The notes: a model not told the origin generated them from the sequence alone. Counted from the first letter of the stretch, positions 1 to 11,200 are shown. The stretch is DNA of 37,066 nucleotides from Stephanodiscus triporus (GCA_036939755.1 JALLAZ010000013.1:1-37066), one strand, 5' to 3'. Program-made: numbers and translations.

Positions 1-223
1 ATCTCAAATTTGAGTTTATCTAATTTGCTAATTACGATAGATTTAGTGTCTGGTTATTAAACCCCGGTGGTTCTTAAACCCCGGCCATTACGGTAAGCTA
101 CACGATACTTACTGTACAACTAGTGTAGCATGCAGGCCGCCGCTGCCTGGCGCGGAAAGACCGTAGGAATTTCACCAAATAAACAGCCGACCAAACCCGA
201 ATTGCTAAGACATCAGACATAAA
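1..223. promoter_or_regulatory. Upstream region of the phosphotransferase-cytidylyltransferase gene
   Basis: No gene is visible here. Position 3-14 is a perfect 12-bp palindrome (CTCAAATTTGAG). An 11-bp direct repeat, TTAAACCCCGG, occurs at 57-67 and 74-84. The stretch presumably holds the promoter and 5' UTR of the gene starting at 224, but no TATA-like or initiator element can be assigned with confidence. Confidence 0.3.
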
Positions 224-1861
224 ATGAATGGTCTACATTCCAGTGGTAGTGGTGATCTCAGCTCGTCCCTTCTCCGGAGCAGTATACTCGATAGCATCAC
301 CACCGAGGGTTGGCTCGAGCTGTTTCTGAACGCGGCCGAAAAGCGCACCTTCAGCCGGTGGCAGGAAACGATCAACGACAAGTCACTCACCCACCGCGCG
401 ACGAAGGGCACGTTCGACCGCGTCGCGGTCCTCATTCCCGACCACGTTGCTCCCAACGTGATTACCGCCGCCGGCTTTGCCTGTCTCGGCCAGGCGTGGT
501 ACGTCCAGAATCTGTACGGCGGCGTCTTCCCCACCGCCTGCACCTGGTTCGCCGTGGCCAACATCCTGATATTCTTCGTGACGAATAGCATCGATTCCAG
601 ACATGCCGATCGATTGCGCCAGCGGAGCGCTCTGGGAGAGCTCTTCAAATACAGCTGCGATTGCTGTTCGACGGTATTTTTCGTCATTTTGGCAACGTAC
701 TGCCTGGGGGGGACGAGCAACGTCACGCAGTGGTATGCTGTGCAAACTAGCCAGCTGGTGTTATTTACCAAGCACTTGAGCGCTTTCCACCGACATGCCG
801 GCATCCGCTACAACGTGCTAACTGGGCCCGGGGAAGTCATCGTATCGGTGGTGCTGATTCTCGCGCTCCGGGCTGTCACCGGATTGGATTTGCTTATTCG
901 TCTGTACGAAGTAACGCTGCATAGGTTGTTTTGTCACCTGGATGACAAACACGACATTGAAATTCACGACGGTATCAAGGAAATAATTACCGATCCGCAC
1001 AGACTAGGGCCGGAGATGATTCAGCTTCTCTATGCGGGCATGTACGTCACCGCGATCGTGAAGACTATTTTGCTCAAGAAGGAGCACAACTGGAGTCGAT
1101 TCGGTATCATCTTCTGCCTAATGATGCGATTCATCCCCGCCGTATTCCTGCGATGGGGATTCGATCCCTCCAGCATGGGATTGTCAGCCGTGGATGTCGT
1201 CGTTGATGGTATGTTTTTGGCAGTCCTGACCAGCGATGTCACCCTCGCAAAGATGGCTGGTAGAGAAATTCACCCCTGGGTTGTGCTCATGTCGAGCGCT
1301 GCCATCCTAAGCCACGCGACGATCATTTTCCTCGTCATCGTCTACTACATCGCCGTCTTTGCTGATTTATGTTCCTACCTCAACATGCCTTTGATGACGG
1401 TATGCCGGAATGTTTACTGCGACGGCGTTTACGACCTTTGTCACATTGGGCACAAGACTCTTTTTCGGAATGCACTGATGTTTGGCAACCGTTTGTTCGT
1501 GGGAGTGGTGGGCGACACAGATGCATCGAAGTACAAACGACCTCCTATAATGTCGCACGATGAACGGTGCGCAGAAGTGGAGGGGTGTAAAAGCGTGACG
1601 AAGGTGATTCGAAATTGTCCCTGCTTCGGCCTGACGAAAGAATTCCTGGACTATCACCAAATACATGTCGTCGCCTACGGAGAGGAGTACCTTGAGCGCT
1701 ATCCTAACCCGGACGATGACCCATACTATTCGGTGCCTAGAAAATTGGGCATCGCACGCCCCTTGCCTCGATATGACGGATTATCAACATCGGACTTGAT
1801 CAAAAGGATTCAAAGGGCTCGACCAGCGGATGAGCGTAATGATAGTGGTGGCGACTCTTGA
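224..1861 (+). CDS. Fusion: CDP-alcohol phosphotransferase-like membrane domain + phosphocholine/ethanolamine cytidylyltransferase
   Basis: Uninterrupted 545-residue ORF. The N-terminal two thirds is hydrophobic and resembles choline/ethanolamine phosphotransferases: the motif DxxDGxxAR-x8-GxxxDxxxD aligns without gaps at residues 121-146, and GELF and the last Asp (D146) are clear. Key residues differ: position 121 is Asn, G125 is Ser, R129 is Asp and the third Asp is Lys142. The C-terminal ~150 residues form a cytidylyltransferase domain with DGVYDLCHIGH (HxGH, about residues 400-409) and a final RYDGLSTSDLI (RTxGISTT-type motif), both apparently intact. Known biology: cytidylyltransferase makes CDP-choline or CDP-ethanolamine, and phosphotransferase uses it in phospholipid synthesis at the ER, so the two are consecutive Kennedy-pathway steps. 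Inference: an active cytidylyltransferase anchored in a membrane by a degenerate phosphotransferase. Choline versus ethanolamine cannot be decided. The start at 224 is the first ATG of the frame. Confidence 0.88.
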   Translation: MNGLHSSGSGDLSSSLLRSSILDSITTEGWLELFLNAAEKRTFSRWQETINDKSLTHRATKGTFDRVAVLIPDHVAPNVITAAGFACLGQAWYVQNLYGGVFPTACTWFAVANILIFFVTNSIDSRHADRLRQRSALGELFKYSCDCCSTVFFVILATYCLGGTSNVTQWYAVQTSQLVLFTKHLSAFHRHAGIRYNVLTGPGEVIVSVVLILALRAVTGLDLLIRLYEVTLHRLFCHLDDKHDIEIHDGIKEIITDPHRLGPEMIQLLYAGMYVTAIVKTILLKKEHNWSRFGIIFCLMMRFIPAVFLRWGFDPSSMGLSAVDVVVDGMFLAVLTSDVTLAKMAGREIHPWVVLMSSAAILSHATIIFLVIVYYIAVFADLCSYLNMPLMTVCRNVYCDGVYDLCHIGHKTLFRNALMFGNRLFVGVVGDTDASKYKRPPIMSHDERCAEVEGCKSVTKVIRNCPCFGLTKEFLDYHQIHVVAYGEEYLERYPNPDDDPYYSVPRKLGIARPLPRYDGLSTSDLIKRIQRARPADERNDSGGDS

Positions 1862-2261
1862 TGCGGATGTTGTGGCATTCATTAATCTTGATGTAAAGTT
1901 GTGGCGTATACGATTTTCATGCCGTTGGCTTTCTTCGATAATATTCGTGATTGATTGCTGTTGACATGACTGTGTATGATAGGAGCTGAAGAGAATTTTT
2001 TGTATTGAATAAATTATGTGATTTGATTGGCAAGAAGCTTCATAATCCGTGCAAACTCTCTGCGCATAACACATGATCCGCAACAGGATTGATGATGACT
2101 ACAAATTGTGTTCCTGATTCATTGCATGCTCATAAATTACGGACTAAAGCGTTTTGACGAAGGATGATTTCAGACTCCAAAACCCTTCCACTGACGTGAG
2201 AGGTTCCCACCATCAATATGTCTTACTCTACTTAATAAAATGAATGAAAAAGATTATCGCC
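1862..2261. other. Convergent intergenic region
   Basis: AT-rich spacer between the 3' ends of the phosphotransferase-cytidylyltransferase gene (+) and eIF3i (-). I see no coding region, RNA gene or repeat; it should carry both 3' UTRs and polyadenylation signals. Confidence 0.5.
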
Positions 2262-3688
2262 TTAATCTGATTCGTCGTCACTTTCTTCGTCGTCTTTCCC
2301 TTCCCCGTCGTCGTCGTCGACATCGTCCTCCCCATCAACGGTTTCCTCCGGGACAGGATCCTTCATGTCCAAGTAGCTCTTGTCGAAATAATGCAGGCGA
2401 ATGTACCCGTCTTCTGCCCCGCTAGCGTAACACCGTCCGTTCGGATTTATGTCGAGGGCGTTGATCGGCCCGAAGTGTCCCTTGACGGTCCCGAACTCCT
2501 CCTCGTAGACCAGGTGGAAGAAGCGTGTCTCGAACTTGCCCACCTTGCCGGACGTGGTCGTGACGGACATCGCCTCCTGCCCTCCCCCCAGCAGTATGTG
2601 ATCCTTCGTCTCCGAAATGACCGCGTCGTTCACCGGACGGTCCGTCTTGTAGGTCTTCAGGTGAAGTAGGTCCACGACGTCGTACAACTTGGCGGTGAAG
2701 TCGGCCGAGCTGGTGATGAACAGCGTCTTGTTCCGATTGAAGCGCACGCGATTGATCTTCTTCTCGTGGGGGAAGAACTCGTCGAGCTCCTCGCCCGTGA
2801 CGGGGTCGTACAGCCTGATCGAGCCGTTGTCGAACGTGACGAAGAGGGCCTCGTTCAGGTTGAGCCATACGATGTTGGTGGCGTTGACGCGCTTGCCGTC
2901 GATTTTGGGAAATTCGATCTCCAATCGCGGTCCATCGGCATAGGTCGATGGGTCGTCGTTTTCGGGTACGTCGTAGACGGATATCCGGGCGTTGTGCTCG
3001 ACGAACGGGTCGCTGATGGTTGCGAACATGTTCGATCCGTCGGCCCAGGCGGCGCCCCTGACGGGACCGCTGTGCGTGAAGGTCTTGATGCACTCTCCCG
3101 TCTCGCAGTCCCACAGCTTGGCGGACCTGCGGTCATTTTCCGTTTCGAATCCGAGATCGGTTGCATGGTTATTATGAGTGAGAATATACCGCCATGCGGG
3201 GAAAGGCCAAGCCAGCGGGCACGCGCGAAAAGGGGAGACGACAAAAACTCACGCGTCGGCGCTGGCCGTGATCAGTCTCCTCGAGAATCGACAGCAGTCC
3301 AGATCCCACACGGTACCCTTGTGTCCGTTGAACGTCCCGAGCCGTTCGCCGTTCTCCGACCTCCAGACGGAGGGGACGTGGTCCTTCGACGCTGTGAAGA
3401 GCAGGTCGCCGTCGAAGTTGAACTTCACGACGGTGATGGAACGCTCGTGTCCCTTAAGCAAAATCGGCCTCTGTAGGCGCGCGACGTTATTTCATTTTGA
3501 GTTGTTTATGTTTCGGGGTGATGCGACGCATGGATGGCGAGGGGGGCGAGGACGGGCGTGAGTAAAAGATGTTGGGAGAACAGCACGACGAACGACAAGT
3601 GCATCGGCGGCGCAAATGAGGAGAATGGGCACCCAAGCCGCCATCCTAGAACCACGGAGAGAGAATGTGCCGTCAATACACGCACCAT
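2262..3688 (-). CDS. EIF3I: Translation initiation factor eIF3 subunit I (WD40), three exons
   Basis: Seven-bladed WD40 subunit of the eIF3 complex, which acts in 43S preinitiation complex assembly in the cytosol. Exon 2 (3470-3253) opens with [13 protein letters not shown], the signature eIF3i N-terminus, and exon 3 (3126-2262) continues with [10 protein letters not shown], then [14 protein letters not shown], then [12 protein letters not shown] and [13 protein letters not shown], all typical of eIF3i. Intron 2 is 3252-3127 (GTGAGT...GCAG); it joins SADA to SAKLWD in frame. A first exon is needed: ATG at 3688-3686 lies flush against a donor (ATG|GTGCGT) and intron 1 (3685-3471, ending CTACAG) splices it in phase to AGG, giving [10 protein letters not shown]. 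Predicted length is 361 residues, slightly longer than usual because of an acidic tail rich in Asp and Glu. The gene is divergent from the DEG protease at 3981. The family call is near certain; the start-codon exon is inferred. Confidence 0.93.
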
Positions 3689-3980
3689 GTTATTTTCTGA
3701 AGCGCTCTATGGCGATGCAAATAAGTAATACGAATGAAGTCGGAACAAGAGGGAGGTTGCGGTTATGGTTAGATTACCTAGCTCGGTTGCAGCAGGGCAG
3801 GGTCAGAAGATGATGGAGGGTTTTCAGTGGGGATGATGCGATGGACAGACCCCCCATGACTTCGTAACTTTTGCACACAGACAGAGAGTAATAGAGCGAA
3901 CAACATCATCATCATCTCCACACCTCACCACAACCCGCCTGAACAACCCGAGGCCGCGTGCTCCTGCTTCCATTATCGTC
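3689..3980. promoter_or_regulatory. Divergent promoter region, eIF3i / DEG protease
   Basis: Short (292 bp) region between two head-to-head starts, so it presumably serves both directions. No discrete core element was identified. The last ~100 bp before 3981 is rich in CATCATC and CCTCACC tracts. Confidence 0.45.
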
Positions 3981-5841
3981 ATGCCGACGATGGGAGCGAT
4001 CGTGGCATTGGCATTGTCATGCGCCATGCCGCCAGTCGGCGCTCTTTCTTTCGTGCCCGCTGCCAGGCCGGCATCGACGGCCTACCGGAGCGGGGGGGCG
4101 ATGTTTCGCCGCGGCCGCCATCACGGGGCGACGATGGGTCGGGGCGATCTCTTCTGGCCGGCGGCCTCGCCGTCGTCCGCGGACGGCGTTCGTCCCGACG
4201 ATCCGGACGGCGATAACATGGACGACGACGAGAAGTTGCTCGCCTCCACCCTCGACGCCGTCGTCAAGGTCTACGCCACGCACTCCGATCCGGACTTCCT
4301 GATCCCGTGGCAGAAGAAGCACCAGACGTCGTCGACGTCGTCCGGTTTCGTCCTGGACGTGCCGGGCATAGGCCTCCGCGTCATGACGAACGCCCACTCG
4401 GTGGAGTACGGGAGCGTGGTGCAGGTGCAGAGGAGGGGGGACGACGAGAAGCACGCGGCGATCGTCGAGGCCGTCGGGAACGAGTGCGACCTGGCGTTGC
4501 TGCGGGTGGATTCCCTCTTCCCTCCCCGAGGTCGCGATGGGGGGGGGGGGGACGAGATCCGCGATGCGACCTACGCGTTGCCACTTGGACCGCTCCCGCC
4601 CCTACAGGACGAGGTGGAGGTATTGGGCTATCCTGCCGGGGGGGATTCCCTTTGCGTCACCAAGGGCGTCGTCTCTCGCATAGAAATGCAGGAATACGCC
4701 CAGGCGGGGGCTCGTCTATTGGCGATGCAAATCGATGCCGCTATCAACCCCGGTATGATTATTTCGACCGTGCTGTATTATCGATACTGGATTATCGCGC
4801 CGACCCGCCGTTATTGACTAATTCCGCCTTCGCTGCACTCACGATCTCGCAGGCAATTCCGGTGGTCCAGTTGTCAACGAAGACCTAGAAGTGGTCGGCG
4901 TTGCATTTCAAGGTCTGGATGAGGAGAGTGTCGAGAACGTCGGATATGTTGTCCCTTCTAGTGTTGTCCTCCATTTTCTCGAGGACGTGAGAAGATACAA
5001 AGGGTACAAAGGGTTTTGTCATCTTGGAATTGACGTATCTTTCCTTGAAAACGAAACCTTTCGTAAGTTCTTGAAGTTAGAGGGAGATGTCAGTTCAATT
5101 AATGGGAGTGGGAGCGATAAGAAGATGAAAAGATCAACGGGGGTTTTGGTGAGAAGAGTCCAGCCAACTTCTGGTGCGACGGGTATACTTCGGAGCATGG
5201 ACGTCATATTGGCTATCGATGGCATACCTCTAGGGAATGACGGAAAGATTCCTTTTCGACGCGGAGAGAGAGTCGACCTAGGCGGCTACGTAACATCCCT
5301 ATTTGATGGCGATATAGTCGATCTTACGGTATGGAGAGAGGGAAAAGAGATTGAGGTTTCATTTCCTGTGTCTCCGATGAAGTCTCTTGTGCCCAGTCAC
5401 TTCAACAACGAGCCTCCTCCATATGTGATTTGCTCGGGTTTCGTCTTCACGGCATTGTCAGTACCCTACCTTGAGGCGAAAGGCGCATGGAGCGATTACT
5501 ACACAGACAATGTTTCGTATCTGTTGAGTCTGGTACACGAACCCCTAAAACATGACGGCGACGAAGTCGTTGTTTTAGCCCAAGTACTTGCTCATAGGGC
5601 CAACTTGGGGTACGAGAATTTATATGACATTCATCTGCTAAAATTTAACGACGTCGAGGTGCGGTCTCTGGGTCATTTGAAGGAACTAATTAGCGATAGT
5701 ACATGCCAATTCATGACGTTTGAGTTTGCCCCAAAAGATGGAGGTCGGTTGGTCGTATTGGATCGAGAAACGAACGATCAGGTGACAAAGGAAATTTGCT
5801 CTGAGCATTCGATAGGAAAGCCTACTGTTTTGAGAACTTGA
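3981..5841 (+). CDS. DEG/HtrA-type serine protease (plant DEG9/DEG2-like), plastid-type leader, two exons
   Basis: ATP-independent serine endopeptidase with PDZ domains. Exon 1 is 3981-4752 and exon 2 4853-5841; the 100-nt intron (GTATGA...CGCAG) splits the active-site motif GNSGGP in phase 1. The product is 586 residues. The triad is H139 (TNAHS), D170 (NECDLALL) and S260 (GNSGGP), all present. The C-terminal half carries a first PDZ-like domain (about 300-420, with GVLVRRVQPTSGA) and a second region (about 430-560: SGFVFTALSVPYL, VVVLAQVLAHRANLGYE) closely resembling plant DEG9/DEG2. The N-terminus is a signal-like hydrophobic stretch followed by ALSFVPAARP, a diatom ASAFAP-type plastid pre-sequence, so stroma or lumen is likely. 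A run of 13 G at 4539-4551 lies in the coding frame. GC falls visibly from exon 1 to exon 2. Confidence 0.92.
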
Positions 5842-6251
5842 AACAATCAAATATCTAGTTAGAAATTGGATTCATAACTCAAAACGTTAAGCAAAAGTGT
5901 TGACACCAACAGATCTTTGCATCGCCGTTCAATTCATCACTGTGTCACGACCAAATCAAACATCTATTAGAATTAAGGGACATGTGACTTTTGGATTATT
6001 AACGAGAGATGAATAGAGGGGTACAGATTTTTCTCCTGCATGTTATATTTTGATGTATCATTCGACCAATTGTTTTGCTAAGTGTTTGTCAAGGGATGGC
6101 GCGGAGGGAGGAGACTTTCGAGATATGCCTAAGGTTTGTTCTCGATACTGCGACTTTTTCCAATCCTGCTGCTCGCTACTGTTGCCGCTGCTGTCGCCGC
6201 TACGCCCGTGCTGCCTCTGACGTTACATCTGCGTATCAGAGATTTCTACAA
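5842..6251. other. Convergent intergenic region, possibly with an extra channel exon
   Basis: Spacer between the 3' ends of the DEG protease (+) and the K+ channel (-). Mostly AT-rich, but 6129-6245 is GC-rich and open on the minus strand and may be a last exon of the channel (separate entry). Nothing else is supported. Confidence 0.5.
6129..6245 (-). other. Possible alternative last exon of the two-pore K+ channel
   Basis: After the EF-hand the channel reads EEYK and then meets AAG|GCAAGT at 6372/6371, the same extended GC donor found at two better-supported introns in this window. A good acceptor (tract ending TTGTAG) lies at 6246. Splicing these joins EEYK in frame to a 38-residue Ala/Ser/Arg-rich tail ending in TAG at 6131-6129. 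The alternative is read-through to the stop at 6252. Neither tail is recognisable; the GC-rich codons in an otherwise AT-rich spacer slightly favour the exon. Confidence 0.35.
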
Positions 6252-8061
6252 TCAAAAATTGAGTAATTCGAGAACAAATGGATGGTGAATTAATCCAAAG
6301 GCGTGGTTAGTGCTTGACATATATGGTACGAACATCATTCTAGTGAAGCAGGAATCAGTGAACCTACTTGCCTTGTACTCCTCCAAGAGTAGCTTATTTT
6401 TCACCTTCTTCATTTTTCTCTTCGCCATTATCATCAGATCCTTCTTCGTTATTTTGCCGTCTCCAGTTTGATCGAGTTCATGGAATCGGTTGCGCAACTC
6501 ATCGAATAGTTCGCCGTCAATTTTCTTCATTGCAACAAGCATGAACTTGATGTATTCAAATTCACATACTAAAGAACAACATTTAAGCAAAATTTACAGT
6601 AATTGCTAGCACCATATGTAGGATGTGACTCAACACTTACCTCCCCCCTCATGATTTTCGTCAAGAGCTTTTATGTCCGCCATCGTCATATCAGCTGACA
6701 ATAGCCGTTTAGTAAACTCGAACCTCCGTTTCTCTACAATGTATGATGCAACACTTTGTGCGAGAAATAGCAAAATTAATAGTAAGTCTTGGTTTTCTTT
6801 TTGAGCGGAAGCAGTTTCGAGTACAAGTATTCACATGACTCACTTGCCCAGAATGTATCCCACTGACGCCACCGCGATCGGGATGAACACAATAGCGAAG
6901 GCTTTGGAATACTCACTTTTTGGAGTAAGATCGCCAAACCCAATGGTCTTTGATAAGAAACCAAGAAATCATTAAGTGAATGCAAAGAATGAATAAAGAC
7001 AATATTTATTTCACAGCAATCCAGTTTACTCTTACCGTTGCAGTCACTACGCAATAATAGATCGTGTCGTACCATTTCCAGTGCTCCATTATTGCCATAA
7101 ACAATCCGCCCAAAAGCAATGGTGCAAAACCGGGTAGGTGACTTAAGATTTTAGAATGCCACGAAGGTTCTTTACTCCATTCGTGGATCGACAAGCGACG
7201 ATGTCCCCCATGCGTTTCTTCATCACGCACGCTACTGCACTCGCTATCGGTATCTGTCAAGAACGATGAAGTGGATTCCGAATGCTGCTGAACCAGTTCT
7301 GCATGATACTGTATCTTCTCAGTCTCACTCCGCTTGCGCCTGGACCGCTTGCCAAATGCTCTTTCCAATGCGCTTGAGGATTTAGACGTCATCTCTCGGG
7401 AATATGCGACTTCCGCTTCCACAAGTCTACTGCCGAATACACCCAATGTTAAACCCAGCAGAGCGATTCCCGCAAGGGCGAATAGTGATGCGAATAGTTT
7501 TCCACCAGGAGTGGACGGAGTGATGTCGCCGTAGCCTGTGGTCGTTAGCATAACAATGGTAAAGTAGAGCGAGTCAATGATGGTCCAACTCTCAAAGAGG
7601 AAGGAATATGCGAGAACGCCAACGGACAGTAGGGCAACGAATATTAAGCAGCATTCGTATAGCCTCAACTCATACGAAACCTTGGCCAGATCAGACCAAT
7701 TGACTGATTTTTCCCTATTCTCGCCGTCCATTGAGCTGTGACTCAAAATAAAATCCGGTGAATATACGCTTTCTTGTATCAGCGACCACTTCCTTGGCAG
7801 CCCCGTTTTGGTTGGTGGCGCTGAGATTGACCCATATTCAGTGCCCCTCTTGGCAGTCTTGGCAGTAACACGTTGATCCCCGTCGTTAAGATTTTTATGG
7901 AAGAGGACGGACCAGTACCAAGGAGAGCGCGAATCGTCACGGCGAGGAAGCGGCCAACTGGAAGTGGAATGTTCACTACTGAGGGCAAGATTTGGATTTC
8001 TGTCGGCTCCTCCTTCCGCCGTTACTTGTTTTCCGGACATGATTATGGCTTTTGACGGCAC
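6252..8061 (-). CDS. Two-pore-domain K+ channel with two EF-hands (TPK-like), four exons
   Basis: K+-selective leak channel with Ca2+-sensing C-terminus, like plant vacuolar TPK channels. Exons: 8061-7036, 6947-6844, 6753-6641, 6568-6252. The first pore filter is TTTGYGD (173-179) after a membrane segment at ~138-157. The second filter is TIGFGD (343-348), created by the splice ACG|ACC. A membrane helix follows (FAIVFIPIAVASVGYILG). Two EF-hand loops come next: DENHEGGVCEFE, itself interrupted by the third intron, and DQTGDGKITKKD, a canonical 12-residue loop with acidic positions 1, 5 and 12. The predicted product is 519 residues. The N-terminus (~130 residues) is hydrophilic with Ser- and Arg-rich patches and no targeting signal I recognise; MSGK at 8040 is an alternative start. 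The 3' end is uncertain. The start region is divergent with the helicase gene, 178 bp away. Confidence 0.9.
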
Positions 8062-8239
8062 GAAAGCGATCTACCTAGAGAACTACTCTAGGTTAAGTTG
8101 AGCTGTTAACCTAAAACGTGACATCGTGTGTTTTTTGGCGGTCTTTCAGTCTCCGCCACATTCATGTCTTTTCCAGTCACTATGGTAGTAGAGGTGCTAG
8201 AGGTAAAGTAGTGGCTTGAAGGCAAGGTGGTAACGTAAG
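8062..8239. promoter_or_regulatory. Divergent promoter region, K+ channel / DExH helicase
   Basis: Only 178 bp separates the two head-to-head ATGs, implying a compact bidirectional promoter. CTAGAGAACTACTCTAGG (about 8075-8092) is an imperfect palindrome. No other element can be assigned. Confidence 0.4.
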
Positions 8240-11200
8240 ATGAGCGGCAGGATCAAGGGCGGCGGCCTCGCCATCATGAGCCGCGAAAGCCAACATGCGC
8301 TGATCGATCTCCTCATCGCCCTGGACGATAAATCGACGGCCGGAGAAGGATCGCCGCCGTCGCCGCCGTCGGTCCGCGACGAGGAACGAACGCGGAAGAA
8401 GTTCGCGAGGCTCCTCCTCCGTCGCTTTGAGGCGCGGCATCAGCGTCCCGGTGAGGAGGATGCGACCGCGCGTCGTAGTCGTAGTCATTACCGTCATCAT
8501 CGTCATCATCCGATGCCCTCGTCGTCGCGGTCGTCGATGAGCGAGGACGTCCGGCCGAACGTTCGCGTGGAGCTGGTCGAGGCCGTCTTCCGCGACGACG
8601 GGAGGGGCAAAAAGAAGCGCGACGGCGCCGGAGCGGGGAACAACATCGCCCCCTTCGCGGTCGGCATGCGGAGGGCGATGGTATTGCCACGGACGACGAC
8701 GGTCCCCGAATTGCTGAAAAGATCGAAGGCGAGGCTGAGGATGAGGAGGAATCCGACGCGCGCGTTCGTGATTCGCGAGGCCGAGGGAGGAGGGGGGCAT
8801 GGACTGGAATTCGACATCGATCGCGATTTGATTGCCATCGAGGACGGGACCATAGTGTACGTTTCCGCGACGCGTAGGGTCCGCTCCGACGATGACACCG
8901 ACGACTACGAAGACGACGAGAAGACCCCCGTCGGCCAAAATGTCGTCGACGACGAAAAGATGCCCATCGTCGACCCGTTGGACTCCGTGAAGCGCGTCTA
9001 CCAACTAAAAGAGGAGGCGAAACACGGACGACAACATCCGAGGGGGCAACCGGTGGAAAGAGTCGACGAGATCGTCGACGCGAACCGGAGGCAATCCCTC
9101 GAGGCCGTTCGATCTAGTCTGCCGATTTCGTCTCACAGGGAACGGATCCTACGCGCCGTGCGCGACAACGGGATCGTGGTGCTCACGGGATCGACGGGTT
9201 CGGGAAAGTCGACGCAGGTTCCGCAATTCCTATTGGAGGAGGAAGAAGAGGAAGATACTATCGATGGCGGCGATCGTCGTCGAGGGGACCGCCCCTCGGA
9301 ACGACGACGCCGACGACCCTACATCGTGGTTACCGAGCCGCGAAAAGTCGCGGCCGTGTCCCTCGCCCATCGCGTCGCCGAGGAGAGGGGATGTCCCCCT
9401 CCCGGCGTCGTCGGGAGCTCGGTCGGATACATGGTGCGGAATGACACGCGGGTTTGTTTCCGCTCGTGTCGAATAATTTACATGACGATCGGCGTTCTGC
9501 TCAGGATTCTCGTGGCGGATCGAGGAATGGTGAAAGACATCAACGACTCGTCCAGCGATGACGATGTGGGAGGGAAGGACGGCCATGGCGAAAGGAGTGA
9601 CAAATTAATAATCGCTCCGCTATCGATTGATACGATATCTCATCTTATCGTCGACGAGACGCATGAAAGAGACGTTAATACGGACTTTTCGCTGACACTT
9701 TTGAGGGGGCTGCTATCATCGTCATCATCATGTCCCAAAACCATCGTTCCTCGGCTGATTCTAATGTCGGCAACGGCATCATCCAAGCTGTTCTTATCAT
9801 ATTTCAGTGCCAACGGCATCAATCCTCCTGTTGCGATTAGTGTCCCTGGCACAACTTTCCCGGTGGAATGCCGATGGTTATCTAATTGTGAAAAATACAC
9901 CTCGCAAAAAATGATGCGATGTCATGACAGCAAGGAGGGCAACGATCGTGGCAAATCAAACGTTCAACGCTGCAACGATGGCGACGAACGTAGAGCCATC
10001 AGCAGTGGCGGAGTTGGCAAGACCATTGAACTGTCACCACGTGCCGTAGAAAAAATCGACAATATATTCATTCGGTCGTTGATCGTAAAGATCGTCAACG
10101 AGCAGTTATCAGATCAAAGCTTCGTGCATGGTGCGAATAATGCCGCTTGTGATCGCGGGCAAATGACGGGTGCCATCCTCGTTTTTCTGCCGGGCTCTGG
10201 CGAGATCGAGTCGTTGGCGCGTTGTCTGTTCGAGAAGAGTACGATCGTGGGCGACCGCAACCTCTGCACAGTCATGAAGCTCCATTCGACGATTTCGAAA
10301 TCGGAACAACGTCGGGTGTTCCGACCAGTCTCCGTGGGGACTGTAAAAATCGTTCTCGCGACCAACATTGCCGAGGTTCGTTTGAGCAAGTGCTCTGTTT
10401 CAACTTTTTCTGAGTTTCGATGCTGAAGTACGCTCTCGATCGCTGTGCTCGAACTTCTTCCCCCTATCTCTCCCACGCACACAGACTTCGGTGACTATTC
10501 CAGATATCTCGCATGTCATTGACACCTGCAGGGTTAAGGAAAGTCGTTACAATCCATCGAGTCGAATCAAAGAGCTCGTCACGGTATGGTCGTCGTATGC
10601 CTCGTTGACACAACGTGCCGGTCGTGCGGGACGGACAAACTCTGGCATTTGCTGGAGATTGTGCTCCGAAGAGTTCGCTGCCAATAACCTCCTGCCTCAA
10701 ACTGTTCCCGAGATGGCACGGACACCATTAGATGAGCTGATCTTGCAAATCGGACTGCTATTCGAGCATCGTAGAGATGAGTTCGAGAGTCGTGTGGCCA
10801 AAGGCAATGGTCACGAAGAAAATAGACTTCAATACGCTCCTGGCTTCAAACCGCATAAATTTCTGTCGATGACACCGACACCTCCATCGGAACGTGCCCT
10901 CTCGCAAGCTTGCAAGCATTTGTTGGAGGTGGAGGCACTGAAGATTGTTGATTGCGGAGATACTGTCGGAGAGCAATCCGGTTTGCTTTACAGATTGACG
11001 CCTTTGGGTTACCACCTCTCGAGACTGCCGATGGACGCGAAGGTTGGAAAGCTTCTTATCGTCGGGTGTCTTTTAGGCTGTCTAGATAATGCATTGACGA
11101 TTGCAGCAGCGCTGTCTTGTTCAAAGTCGTGCTTTTCCCCTGTATTTGGTGGACGGAATAAATATTTTGATTCGTCCTGCGCTGAGGAGAGAGATTTGTT

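Noticed and set aside
8180..9004. 274-residue minus-strand frame opposite the helicase start
   Set aside because: Shadow of a GC-rich coding region with no recognisable features.
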